Origin: UBA10939 sp050942745
GTDB lineage: Bacteria; Myxococcota; Myxococcia; Myxococcales; UBA5297
Reading direction: 5' to 3'
DNA length: 64,000 nucleotides
Assembly (NCBI GenBank): GCA_050942745.1
Contig: JBMNNX010000004.1
Coordinates: 6,545 to 70,544, forward strand
The notes below the pieces were generated by a model that saw only the letters and a list, made by a program, of their open reading frames with translations, did no database searches and was not told the origin of the DNA. Within the stretch, counting starts at the first letter, position 1, and every line of letters begins with the position of its first letter. The position numbers and the translations under genes are program-made. This document shows positions 17,325 through 25,667 of the stretch, piece after piece.

Positions 17325-18403
17325 ATGAGCCCTGAAGCCGTGAGCGCCGCCGGAAGCGCGGCGCGGGAGCGCGACCCCGAAGACTTGGTCACCGGAACCC
17401 TGCTCGGGACCGCGCTCGGCGACGCCCTCGGTCTTTCGGCCGAGGGGATGAGCGCGGCGGCGCTGCAGCGGCCTTTCGGGACGCTCGACCGCTTCCGGCT
17501 CCTCGGGCGCACCGGGTTCGTCTCCGACGACACGGAGCAGAGCGCGCTGGTCGCCCAGTGCCTCGTCCGCGCGCGGACGGCTTCGGCCGAGGTCGACGCG
17601 CGAGCGCTGTGTCCGACTGTTTCGGCGCGCGCTGGCCGGCTGGCTCCTGCGGCTGCCCTTCGGCATCGGCCTGGCGACCGCGCGTGCCTGTCTTCGCGCC
17701 CTGACCGGCGCGCGGGTGACCGGAATGCGGAGCGCGGGCGCCGGCGCCGCGATGCGCGCGCCCATCGTCGGCGCTGCGCTGCGCGATTCTCCCGACCTTC
17801 GGCGCGAGCTGAGCCGGCGGCTGGCGCAGGTGACGCACCTCGCTCCGCGCGCGGTAGACGGAGCGGTCTACGCGTCCGATCTCGCGGCCCTTGCCGCCTC
17901 GGCCTCGAACGGTGCCGCGCCGCTCGAGCTCGCCGAAGGAGCCGCGCGCGCTGTCGCAGGGGGCGAGCTCGCGCGAGCGATCGCGCGGTCGGCGACGGCT
18001 GACCCGCGATTCGGCGGAGCTGCCGCAGGCCGCGGCCGAGCTCGGGACGTCGGCGTTCGTCATGCACACCGTGCCGCTTGCGGTCTTCTGCTTTGCGCGC
18101 TGGGGACGCGAGGCGCTCGTCGCCATCCAGCGCGCAATCGCCGCCGGTGGGGACACCGACAAGACCGCGGCTATCGTCTGCGCGTGGGGCGGGGCTTTGG
18201 GCGGCGCGGGCTCGCTGCCGGGCGCGCTCATCGCGCGGATCAACGACGGACCTTTCGGTCCGTCGCATCTGCGCGCCCTGGGGCGGGCGATTGCACTCGG
18301 AGGACCTGCGCCGCGCTATTCAGAGGCCTGCGCGTTCGCGCGCAACCTCGCGCTCCACCCGGTCGTCCTCGCGCACGGTCTGGGGAGGCTGGTGCCCTGG
18401 TAG
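17325..18403 (+). CDS. ADP-ribosylglycohydrolase (DraG family), two frameshifts
   Basis: DraG-type enzymes remove ADP-ribose from proteins with a two-Mg centre. The three reading-frame pieces add up to about 358 residues, normal for the family. Piece 1 (17325 to about 17605) has GTALGDALG (from 28) and the metal motif VSDDTEQS (66-73). Piece 2 (about 17615-18000) has RLPFGIG and MRSAGAGAAMRAP. Piece 3 (about 18002-18403) has FVMHTVPLA and GGDTDKTAA, where most relatives have GGDTDT. Each break needs one base removed. GAGGAG precedes ATG 17325. It is the last gene of the nrtR operon; its product, ADP-ribose, would be the ligand that relieves NrtR. Sequence errors are likely, but two in one gene leave a pseudogene possible. 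Confidence 0.78.
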
Positions 18404-18440
18404 CACTGCGTCGCCACACACCTCCAGTGCGCCGACAGCC

Positions 18441-18469
18441 TTGTCGCTGAGTAAGCGCGCTGCCACAAT
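18441..18469 (+). promoter_or_regulatory. candidate promoter of the 18516 lipoprotein gene
   Basis: TTGTCG (18441-18446) and CACAAT (18464-18469) are 17 bases apart, giving a leader of about 40 bases. This is by eye only; it suggests that the lipoprotein gene is separate from the NAD operon. Confidence 0.4.
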
Positions 18470-18515
18470 CGGCCCGTCAGGAATTGGGGGCCGGACAAAA
18501 CAAGGGTTCCAGCAC

Positions 18516-19628
18516 ATGAATCTCTTTCGAGTTGTCGCCGCCAGCGCTGCCATCGCCGTTGTCTCGGGGTGCGCCACCGTGAAGGTCGATCCCGGCCGCT
18601 GCGACAGCGTCTCGTCGGTCGCGGTCGTCGGCTACGACGTCGATTTCCTGCGCAATGCCCAGGAGAGCCCCAACGAGATCGTCAACATCATCAATACGGC
18701 CAAGGCCATCACGCAGCTCGCCTCCGGCGACTACGCGCGTCAGGAGGAGGAGCAGTCGGTCATCGCCTACGGCGTCATCGTCGAGGGCCTCGCGAAGGAG
18801 TTCGGCTGGAAGATCGTGCCGTACGAGCAGGTGGTCGCGAACCCGGTCTATCGGCGGCTGCACGAGAGATACAAGAACCGTATGTCGAACGGCATCCCGC
18901 GGATGACGGACCTGCTCGGCGGAGGCGCGTCACGCTCCTTGGAGCCGGCCGAGCAGGCGGAGCTGGCCCAGGCGCTCGGAGTGGAGGGGCTCGTCGCGCT
19001 GGAGGTCTCGTACCGGCGGACCCGGTGTGCCGAGTTCCACGTCAACTACGCGGACGTCGGCCACGACCACCTCCAGGCGCGCATCCAGCTCACCGTCATG
19101 GACGGAAACGAGAAGCCTGCCTGGCGCGACACCAACGCGGTCGGCGATCCGTCGGTGACGCGGATGCCGGTGGTGATGGGGGTCGAGACGGATTCGAACC
19201 TGAGCCAGGCGATGCGAGAGGCCACCGTATCTGCGGTCGGCACGCTGTTCGGCCGCTTCGAGTTCGCGCGCGCCGACGCGCAGAGGCGGGCCGCTGCTCA
19301 AGCGGCTGCAGGCCAACCGGCGGACGCGCAGTCGCCCGAAGCTGCGACCGCGGCGACTGCGCCGGCTCCGGCAACTCCGGCGACCGCGCCCGAGGCGGCG
19401 CCGGTCACGACTCCGGCGGTCGAAGCCGCGCCGGCTGCGGCTCCTGTGGCCGAAGCCACGCAGGATGCGGCTCCTGCGGCCGAAGCCACGCAGGATGCGG
19501 TGCCTGCGGCCGAGTCGCAGGCGCCCGAGGCTGCGCCGGCCACAGCTCCCGCCGGCGAGCCGCCCGTGCCCGAGGCCGCGCCTGCGGCCGCTCCGGCGAC
19601 CGAAGCGCCTGCGCCGCAGGCCGAATAG
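18516..19628 (+). CDS. Lipoprotein with Ala/Pro-rich C-terminal tail
   Basis: A 370-residue lipoprotein: signal peptide with lipobox VVSGC (Cys19), a folded domain of about 230 residues, and a low-complexity tail (about 245-370) of Ala, Pro and Glu with a near-perfect duplication of AEATQDA. The folded part includes NIINTAKAITQLASGDYARQ and repeated references to dimer-like helices but no enzyme motif I know. ATG 18516 follows a weak AAGGG. The tail may span the periplasm or reach peptidoglycan. Function unknown; proximity to the NAD operon is probably incidental, since it has its own candidate promoter. Confidence 0.8.
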   Translation: MNLFRVVAASAAIAVVSGCATVKVDPGRCDSVSSVAVVGYDVDFLRNAQESPNEIVNIINTAKAITQLASGDYARQEEEQSVIAYGVIVEGLAKEFGWKIVPYEQVVANPVYRRLHERYKNRMSNGIPRMTDLLGGGASRSLEPAEQAELAQALGVEGLVALEVSYRRTRCAEFHVNYADVGHDHLQARIQLTVMDGNEKPAWRDTNAVGDPSVTRMPVVMGVETDSNLSQAMREATVSAVGTLFGRFEFARADAQRRAAAQAAAGQPADAQSPEAATAATAPAPATPATAPEAAPVTTPAVEAAPAAAPVAEATQDAAPAAEATQDAVPAAESQAPEAAPATAPAGEPPVPEAAPAAAPATEAPAPQAE

Positions 19629-19910
19629 CCGCAGGACCTCCGAACCGCGGGCTCGCTTCGAGGCCGCAAGCAATCGCAAACGAGGCGCCGGCCCTGAGTC
19701 GTGGGGCCGGCGCTCCTGTTCTTGGCGCTCGCCGTCTTGTTCGTCCGGCCACGTTCGCTGGCGCCGGCACGAAGTGCGCCGATCCGACCGATGGACGGGG
19801 CTCCAGCTCTGCCACCGCCTCGGGCCCAGCGCTCGGTCAGGTGCCCACACCGTGAGTTGGCGGCCGCGCGAAGGGAAAGTGGTGGGGAGCGCGGGATCGC
19901 CCCTCACTTC

Positions 19911-19934
19911 GGGGCGACCGATGGTCGCCCCTAC
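19911..19934. repeat. hairpin repeat ending CCCCTAC
   Basis: GGGGCGACC-GAT-GGTCGCCCC is a perfect 9-bp stem with a 3-base loop, followed by TAC. The shared CCCCTAC end and hairpin form link it to the 24-bp elements at 4240 and 33530. The rest of 19629-20028 shows dispersed repeat fragments and no gene. Confidence 0.6.
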
Positions 19935-20028
19935 GCTCCTAATTAACACCTTCATCTGTGCGAGGTCGTAGCTGCCCAAGAGCCCGCGAAGAGCTCGGCG
20001 TGGCCGCGACGGGCTCTCGCCCCCGGCC

Positions 20029-20101
20029 TCGCAAGCTCGGCCTGCTGCGCCTGTCGAAGGGGCTCGGGCTGACGGGTGTTGGTTCAAGGCCACAGCCGGC
20101 C
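20029..20101. repeat. 73-bp direct repeat, left copy
   Basis: About 90 percent identical (seven mismatches by eye) to 20924-20996, same orientation, 895 bases apart. It contains GGTGTTGGTTCAAGG. The two copies flank the DUF1059-like gene at 20229. Confidence 0.85.
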
Positions 20102-20228
20102 AACGGACCGGAGACAAGCTCGGAGTGTCCGGGCGGCGCGAGGTCCGAGGAGCGCACGGGCGCGCGCTGCTTGGTTGCGTCGCGTCGGCACGTCTCAACC
20201 TTTGATGGAGGAGGGCGAGTGCGACGCT

Positions 20229-20630
20229 ATGGGCGAGCGGACGATGATCGACCTCAGGCGCCTGCCGGACCTGGACTGCACGCTGGTCCTCGCCGGGACG
20301 GAACAGGAGGTGATGCACGCGGCGGGCACGCACCTGAGGACGATCCACGGCATGGACGAGGAGCCCGATCTCGCCGAGCTCCTGCGAGGCGCGCTGGAGG
20401 AAGCGCGTCCGATTCCTGCGGCGCCCGGCCGCAAGGTCTTCGACTTTCGCGACTTCGCTGGCGGAGCGGGCTCGCTCACTATCGAGGGTGGCGAAGAGGA
20501 GGTGTTGGAGGTCGCCTCCGCGCACGCAGTCTCGGCGCTCGGCTATCCCTACACCGCGCGGCTCATCGGCGCGCTGCACGAGCGGATTCGCGAGCGGGCG
20601 CCGGGTGAGATCCAGCCCGAGGCGCCTTGA
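20229..20630 (+). CDS. Small DUF1059-like protein
   Basis: A 133-residue soluble protein. The first half (LDCTLVLAGTEQEVMHAAGTHLRTIHGMDE) resembles the DUF1059 pattern of a Cys followed by spaced His residues; the second half is an unrelated acidic alpha/beta segment (about 65-133) that I do not recognise. Start is uncertain: ATG 20229 has AGGAGG some 15 bases upstream, and ATG 20244 has none. Function unknown. The gene sits between the two 73-bp direct repeats, which could allow its deletion or exchange by recombination. Confidence 0.55.
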   Translation: MGERTMIDLRRLPDLDCTLVLAGTEQEVMHAAGTHLRTIHGMDEEPDLAELLRGALEEARPIPAAPGRKVFDFRDFAGGAGSLTIEGGEEEVLEVASAHAVSALGYPYTARLIGALHERIRERAPGEIQPEAP

Positions 20631-20631
20631 G

Positions 20632-20685
20632 GCGCCCTTCGACTCCGTTCCTGGCGCTCGCCCGTCGGGAGCTGCGCTCCTGGCC
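20632..20685. repeat. solitary diverged copy of the ~80-bp repeat family
   Basis: CCCTTCGACTCCGTTCCTGG followed by GTCGGGAGCTGCGCTC matches the front half of the units at 4571-4937. It starts directly after the stop of the DUF1059-like gene. The rest of the gap to 20923 shows no gene. Confidence 0.6.
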
Positions 20686-20923
20686 AAGAACAGGCCGCCG
20701 GGACGGCGGCCTTCCCTCCTCAATCGCGACCTCTCTTCACAAATCCCGTCGCCGGATGTGACCTCGCCGCGAATGGATGCGTGTGTGGCGGCAAGATTGC
20801 CGCAGGTGGGGAAGGTGGAGCAACACCAGATCCGCCACTCGTCGTTCGGGCGACCGCAAGAGACCTGTCGCCGCGACACGACGCGGAGCTGGAGCTCCGC
20901 GGTCCATCCGTTCGGTCGAGGCG

Positions 20924-20996
20924 TCGCAAGCTCGGCCTCCTGAGCCTGTCGCTGTGGCTCGGGCTGACCGGTGTTGGTTCAAGGTCACAGCCGGCC
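20924..20996. repeat. 73-bp direct repeat, right copy
   Basis: Partner of 20029-20101 with about seven mismatches. It ends ten bases before the stop codon of the convergent minus-strand gene at 21007. Confidence 0.85.
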
Positions 20997-21006
20997 CGGC
21001 CTGCGC

Positions 21007-21327
21007 TCAGTGGCGAAGCTGGGAGAGGTCGAAGAAGAGGTCTACGTCCTCTTCGCAGATGACGCAGGCGCAGCGCACGACGCGCAGGCCGGGGCGGCTG
21101 CCTTCGCCGATTCGGTCGAGCAGCCCTCCACAGGGGCAGCGGAAGGTGTCTACGGCCTCGTCCATCTCGGTGAACGAGGCGATGGTCAGCGGGTTGTCCG
21201 GGCTCATGCCAGGCTGCTGCTCGAGCGCGTGCGCGTGGCGCTTGGCGGACCTGCGAGCGGCGAACGCACGCCACCCGGTGAAGGCGAGGGCGGCGAGCAG
21301 GGCGACGGCGATGAGCAGACCGGACAC
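21007..21327 (-). CDS. Small single-pass membrane protein with Cys motif
   Basis: A 106-residue product with one N-terminal membrane helix (about residues 3-20), a basic stretch (RRSAKRHAH) and a C-terminal region with CPCGG and CACVIC that could bind zinc. The start is GTG at 21327, eight bases after CGGAGG on the minus strand; the longer frame upstream has no ribosome binding site. It is divergent from the chemosensory operon, with about 150 bases between. No family recognised. Confidence 0.6.
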   Translation of the reverse strand: MSGLLIAVALLAALAFTGWRAFAARRSAKRHAHALEQQPGMSPDNPLTIASFTEMDEAVDTFRCPCGGLLDRIGEGSRPGLRVVRCACVICEEDVDLFFDLSQLRH

Positions 21328-21481
21328 GTCGTTGGCCTCCGGAGGCTTACCAGAACAGCGCGCCGACCTTATCCCTTCTCGACTCGAGGGTGTGTGCGCC
21401 GCAGGCCGGCGAGCGCCGGAGCGCTCGCTTTGCCCCGCGCCGCGAGCGGGTGGAGACCCAGGCAAGAGGAGCGGGCAGCCC

Positions 21482-21952
21482 GTGGACATTCTCGTCTTCG
21501 AGGTCGGCAAGCAGCGCTACGGAATCTCGACGCAAGACGTGCAGGAGATCGTGCGCGTGGTGGCCATCACGCCGCTGCCCAACGCCCCCGCCATCGTCGA
21601 GGGCGTCATCAACCTGCGTGGCGCGGTAGTGCCGGTGCTTGACGTCCGGGCGCGGTTCGGCCTGCCTGCCAAGGCGCCTATGCCCTCGGACCAGCTCGTC
21701 ATCGCCTACGCCGGCTCGCGCCGCGTCGCCCTTCGGGTGGACCGCGCGCTCGAGCTGATTTCGATCGATCCGGCGGAGGTGACCCCCGCGCACCTGCTCG
21801 CCCGCAGGGTCCAGTACCTCGCCGGCGTCGCGCGGCTCCCCGACGGCCTGCTGCTCATCCACGACCTGAACACCTTCCTGTCGCACGCCGAGGCCGAGAA
21901 GCTCGACGCGGCCAGCGCGCGAGGGGGGCGGCATGCAGACGAGGTGGAGTGA
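21482..21952 (+). CDS. CheW-like adaptor (WspB/WspD-like)
   Basis: A 156-residue CheW-domain protein that would couple the chemoreceptor to the CheA-type kinase. Typical CheW features are FEVGKQRYGI at the start, GVINLRGAVVPVLDVR in the middle and a final GVARLPDGLLLIHDL. GTG 21482 is chosen for AAGAGGAG about ten bases upstream. The stop overlaps the cheR start by 20 bases. It is first gene of an operon whose order (CheW, CheR-TPR, CheW, MCP, CheA-REC, CheB) matches Wsp-type surface-sensing systems except that the receptor comes fourth. Confidence 0.88.
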   Translation: MDILVFEVGKQRYGISTQDVQEIVRVVAITPLPNAPAIVEGVINLRGAVVPVLDVRARFGLPAKAPMPSDQLVIAYAGSRRVALRVDRALELISIDPAEVTPAHLLARRVQYLAGVARLPDGLLLIHDLNTFLSHAEAEKLDAASARGGRHADEVE

Positions 21953-23360
21953 TCCCGCCTTCGAGAAGGTCGCTGCAATCGTCACCCGGCACGCCGGCCT
22001 GAAGCTCCCCGAGTACCGCTACCACGCGATCGAGCTCGCGGTTCGCAAGGAGCTGTCCGCGCGGGGCCTGCGCACCGTGGACGAGTACGCGGCGCTCCTC
22101 GAGCGCGACGGGGTCGCCCTGTCAGACCTGGTGAGCGCTCTCACGGTGGGCGAGAGCTACTTTTTTCGCGACGAGGGCCAGTTCGCTCTCATCCGCGAGC
22201 GCATCGTGCCCGAGCTGCTGCGCGCCAGGCCGCACGGCCACGTCCTCAGGGTCTGGAGCGCGGGGTGCGCCGGCGGCGAGGAGCCCTATTCGCTGGCGAT
22301 GCTGTTCGAGAAGATGGGCCTGGCGCGCCGCGCGTCCATCCTCGCGACCGACATCTCGCGCCCGGCGCTCGAGAAGGCCCTTCGCGCGGTCTACAGCGCC
22401 TGGTCGCTGCGCGGGGCGAGCATGGAGCTCGCCCGCAACTACGTGCGCCCGGTGGGCAAGGGCTACCAGGTGCTGCCGCGGTTTCGCGACCGGGTGCGGT
22501 TCGAGTACCTCAACCTCGCCGAAGACGCCTACCCGTCGATAGCCAGCGGCGTCTTCGGCATGGACCTCATCCTCTGCCGCAACGTGCTCATCTACTTCGA
22601 GCGGCCGGTGGTCGCCTCGGTCGCGCGCCGTCTCTTCGACTCGCTCGCCGAGGGCGGGTGGCTGCTGCTCGGCGTCTCCGATCCGCGCCTCGGCCAGCTC
22701 GCGCCGTTCGAGGTGATCACCACCGGCGCGGGACTCGCCTACCGGCGGCCGGCGCGCGAAGAGCTCGCGCGGCGCGAGAAGCGGGCCGCGCGCGGGCGGC
22801 CCGCTCCCGCCCAGCGGCCGAAAGCGCCCGAGCCCCAGGCGGTCTCCGCCGAGGCGGCGGCGCCGCCCGACGCGCTGCAGAGGGCGCAGCAGGCCTACGG
22901 GCGCGGCAACTACCTCGCGGTCATCGACGCCCTGCGCGACGAGGTTGACTCGCCGGAGGCGGCCGCCCTGTTCGTGCACGCCTCGGCCAATGCCGGCGAC
23001 TTTGAGGAGGCGGAGAAGGCGACGGCCATCGCCGCCGAGCGCCACCCGCTCACGCCGGAGCTGCACTTGTTGTGCGGCTTCGTGCTCGCCGAGCTGGGCC
23101 GGGACGAGGAGGCCATTCGAGCGGCTCGCCGAGCGCTCTACCTCGACCGCGGCCTGGTGGTCGCCCATTTCACGCTCGGGCACTTGTTCGCGCGCCGCGG
23201 CGACAGGGCGGCCGCCCGGCGCGCCTTCAAGAACGCCCTGCGCATCGTGCAATCGATGCCCGAGGACGCGCTTGTCCGCATGGGTGATGGCGAGCGAGCC
23301 GGCAGGCTCGCACAGGTACTTTCGGCGCAGCTCTCACTCTTGGACTCAGGACGCGGGTAG
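21933..23360 (+). CDS. CheR methyltransferase with C-terminal TPR (WspC-like)
   Basis: SAM-dependent glutamate methyltransferase acting on the receptor. The 475-residue protein has the N-terminal CheR helical domain, TVGESYFFR at 71-79, the SAM loop WSAGCAGGEEPYS at 108-120 and LCRNVLIYF near 215. A Pro/Ala linker (about 280-310) leads to tetratricopeptide-like repeats to the end. CheR fused to TPR is the WspC plan. The gene overlaps the preceding cheW and is followed three bases later by the second cheW-like gene. Confidence 0.92.
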   Translation: MQTRWSDPAFEKVAAIVTRHAGLKLPEYRYHAIELAVRKELSARGLRTVDEYAALLERDGVALSDLVSALTVGESYFFRDEGQFALIRERIVPELLRARPHGHVLRVWSAGCAGGEEPYSLAMLFEKMGLARRASILATDISRPALEKALRAVYSAWSLRGASMELARNYVRPVGKGYQVLPRFRDRVRFEYLNLAEDAYPSIASGVFGMDLILCRNVLIYFERPVVASVARRLFDSLAEGGWLLLGVSDPRLGQLAPFEVITTGAGLAYRRPAREELARREKRAARGRPAPAQRPKAPEPQAVSAEAAAPPDALQRAQQAYGRGNYLAVIDALRDEVDSPEAAALFVHASANAGDFEEAEKATAIAAERHPLTPELHLLCGFVLAELGRDEEAIRAARRALYLDRGLVVAHFTLGHLFARRGDRAAARRAFKNALRIVQSMPEDALVRMGDGERAGRLAQVLSAQLSLLDSGRG

Positions 23361-23363
23361 TCG

Positions 23364-23999
23364 ATGGCAGCGAGCGACGAGCGCTCGAGCAACCCAGTCG
23401 ATTGGCGGGCGGTCCACGAACGTCTGCGGCGGGCGACCGAGCGGCAGGCGGAACGCCTCTCGCCGGCGCGCGTCCAGGAGATCCTGGACGAGCGGGCGCG
23501 CGCCTTGGCGCGGGTGCCGGCGCCGCGGCGCGCTGCGGGTCGGCTCGAGCTGGTCGCCTTTCGACTCGGGCAGGAGCGCTACGCGCTCGAGTCGGCCTAC
23601 GTGCGGCGGCTGCTGCGGCGGGCTCGGCTGACCGAGACCCCGGGCGCGCCCGCGCCGCTGCGCGGCCTCATCAACCTGCAGGGCGAGGTGGTCGCCGTCT
23701 TCGACCTGGCGGCCGTGCTGCAAGGGCGCAGGCTCGAATGGACCGACCACACCGCCGCGCTCGTGCTCGGAGCCCAGCGCCCCGAGCTCGCGGTGCCCGT
23801 CGAAGTCGGTGTCGACATCGTGACGCTCGACCCGGCCGAGATCCACGCGCCCGGCCCGTCCGTCGTGCCCCTCGCACAGGATCTCGTCGCGGGCGTGACG
23901 CGGGACGCGCTCGTCGTGCTCAAAGCCACGGCCTTGCTGCACGGCCCGCGCTTCGTCGTCGACGCTGGCAGCGAGGCCCAGCCTGGGGAGATGAGATGA
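23364..23999 (+). CDS. Second CheW-like adaptor (WspD-like)
   Basis: A 211-residue protein with about 60 charged N-terminal residues, rich in Arg, and then a CheW domain: FRLGQERYALES, LRGLINLQGEVVAVFDL and a terminal beta segment. Wsp operons carry two CheW proteins, one on each side of cheR, as here. The start is three bases after the cheR stop; the stop overlaps the receptor start (ATGA). Confidence 0.85.
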   Translation: MAASDERSSNPVDWRAVHERLRRATERQAERLSPARVQEILDERARALARVPAPRRAAGRLELVAFRLGQERYALESAYVRRLLRRARLTETPGAPAPLRGLINLQGEVVAVFDLAAVLQGRRLEWTDHTAALVLGAQRPELAVPVEVGVDIVTLDPAEIHAPGPSVVPLAQDLVAGVTRDALVVLKATALLHGPRFVVDAGSEAQPGEMR

Positions 24000-25639
24000 A
24001 GTGGCCCAGCTCGATAGGGTTCAAGCTCAGCGTCGTCATCGCCTCGCTGGCGATCGCCGTCTCGGCGCTGCTCGCGTCCAACCTCGTGCTGCTCGGCCAG
24101 CTCGAGGGCGAGGTCATCTGGACCGACACGCTCGTCGAGGGCGGGCTGGTTCGCTACCGCATCCTCGACCATGCCGAGCAGCTCTTCGACGTCCCTCCGG
24201 CCGAGAGAGCCGCGAACGCGCAGGACCTGCGCGACGACCTCACAAGGATGGACGAGCGCTTCGAGGTGCTGCTGGGGGGAGATCCGGCGCGGGGCGTGCC
24301 CCCTGGGACCAGCCCTCAGCTCGCCTCGGCCATCGAGAGCCGCCAGACCGAGTGGCAGCGCGAGGTCCGGCCGCTCGTCGAGCAGATCCTACGCGCCGAG
24401 AGCCGCGATCAGGTCGCCCCCGCGCTCCGGACGCTGCGCGCGACGACCGAGAGCTTTGTCGCCGAGCTGACGCAGAACATCGCCAGGGCCGAGCGCGAGT
24501 ACCACGACAAGCTGAGCACGCTCCAGTGGCTGCAGATTGGCTTCTTCATCTTCGTGCTGCTGCTGCTCGGGCTGACCGCCTCGATCTTTCGCAGCAGCGT
24601 GCGCCGGGTGCGCGCTCTCGCCGGGACCGCCGAGCGCATCGCGGCCGGCAGCCTCGACGAGCGGGCCGCGGTGAGCGGCGACGACGAGGTCGCCCAGCTC
24701 GGCAGCGCCTTCGACGCGATGACCGAGAAGCTGCGCTCGAGTCTCGCCAGCGAGCGCGAGGCGCGCGGGCGCACCGAGGAGCTGCTGCAGACGGTGCGCG
24801 AGACGGCCACCCGCCTCGCCACGGCGACCAGCGAGATCGCCGCGAGCACCAACGAGCAGGCCTCCGGCGCCCGCGAGCAGGCGGGTTCGGTCTCCGAGAC
24901 GGTGAGCATCGTCGAGCAGCTCAGCGCCATGTCAGGCCAGGCCACCGAGCGCGCCCGCTCAGCGGCGGAGACCTCGCGCCGCTCGGAGGAGAGCGCCGAG
25001 AAGGGCCGCGGCGCGGTCGAGCGCGCGGTGAGCACCATGGCCGCGGCCAAGGAGCAGGCCGACTCGGTCGCCGAGCGCATCGTGCGCCTTGCCGAGCAGA
25101 TCCAGACGGTCGGCGAGATCATCTCGCTCGTCGACGACATCTCCGACCAGACGAACATGCTCGCCCTCAACGCGGCCATCGAGGCCTCGCGTGCCGGCGA
25201 GCAGGGCAAGGGCTTCTCGGTGGTCGCCGCCGAGGTCAAATCGCTCGCCGAGCGGGTCAAGCGGGCGACCGTGGAGACCACGCGCATCCTCAACGAGATC
25301 CAGCGCATGGCGAGCAGCTCGGTGGTCGCCACCGAGCAATACTCGCGCAGCGTCAACGAGGCGATGCAGGCCGCGCGGGTCTCGGGCGAGACCCTCGGGT
25401 GGCTCACCGACGCCATCGGCGAGATAGCGCGCACCTCGGCCAACGCCGCCTCGGCGGCCGACCAGCAGGCGCAGGGCCTGGCGCAGATCAACCGGGCGAT
25501 GCGCGACATGAAGCAGACCGCCGATCAGTCGGTGGCCGCGGTCGGGCAGACCGAGCGCGCGGTCCAGGACCTCAACACCCTCGCGGTGCGGCTGACCGAG
25601 CTGCTCTCCGAGCCGGCGGAGTGGTCGTCGCGCGGGTAA
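23996..25639 (+). CDS. Methyl-accepting chemoreceptor (WspA-like)
   Basis: Transmembrane sensor that controls the CheA partner. The 547-residue product has helix 1 (about 11-31), a helical periplasmic domain of about 145 residues, helix 2 (about 178-200), a HAMP domain, and a long signalling coiled coil. The hairpin tip reads ISDQTNMLALNAAIEASRAGE, followed by GKGFSVVAAEVKSLAERV, the receptor consensus. No C-terminal CheR-binding pentapeptide is seen; the end is PAEWSSRG. ATG 23996 overlaps the stop of the upstream gene by four bases. Confidence 0.93.
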   Translation: MKWPSSIGFKLSVVIASLAIAVSALLASNLVLLGQLEGEVIWTDTLVEGGLVRYRILDHAEQLFDVPPAERAANAQDLRDDLTRMDERFEVLLGGDPARGVPPGTSPQLASAIESRQTEWQREVRPLVEQILRAESRDQVAPALRTLRATTESFVAELTQNIARAEREYHDKLSTLQWLQIGFFIFVLLLLGLTASIFRSSVRRVRALAGTAERIAAGSLDERAAVSGDDEVAQLGSAFDAMTEKLRSSLASEREARGRTEELLQTVRETATRLATATSEIAASTNEQASGAREQAGSVSETVSIVEQLSAMSGQATERARSAAETSRRSEESAEKGRGAVERAVSTMAAAKEQADSVAERIVRLAEQIQTVGEIISLVDDISDQTNMLALNAAIEASRAGEQGKGFSVVAAEVKSLAERVKRATVETTRILNEIQRMASSSVVATEQYSRSVNEAMQAARVSGETLGWLTDAIGEIARTSANAASAADQQAQGLAQINRAMRDMKQTADQSVAAVGQTERAVQDLNTLAVRLTELLSEPAEWSSRG

Positions 25640-25667
25640 TGCAGGGCCCGCGGCGACGGAGGGCAGG

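Noticed and set aside
11506..18403. classical tellurite-resistance (ter) operon
   Set aside because: Only the TerY-P-like triad is present; there are no TerC, TerD, TerZ or TerB-type genes in the window.
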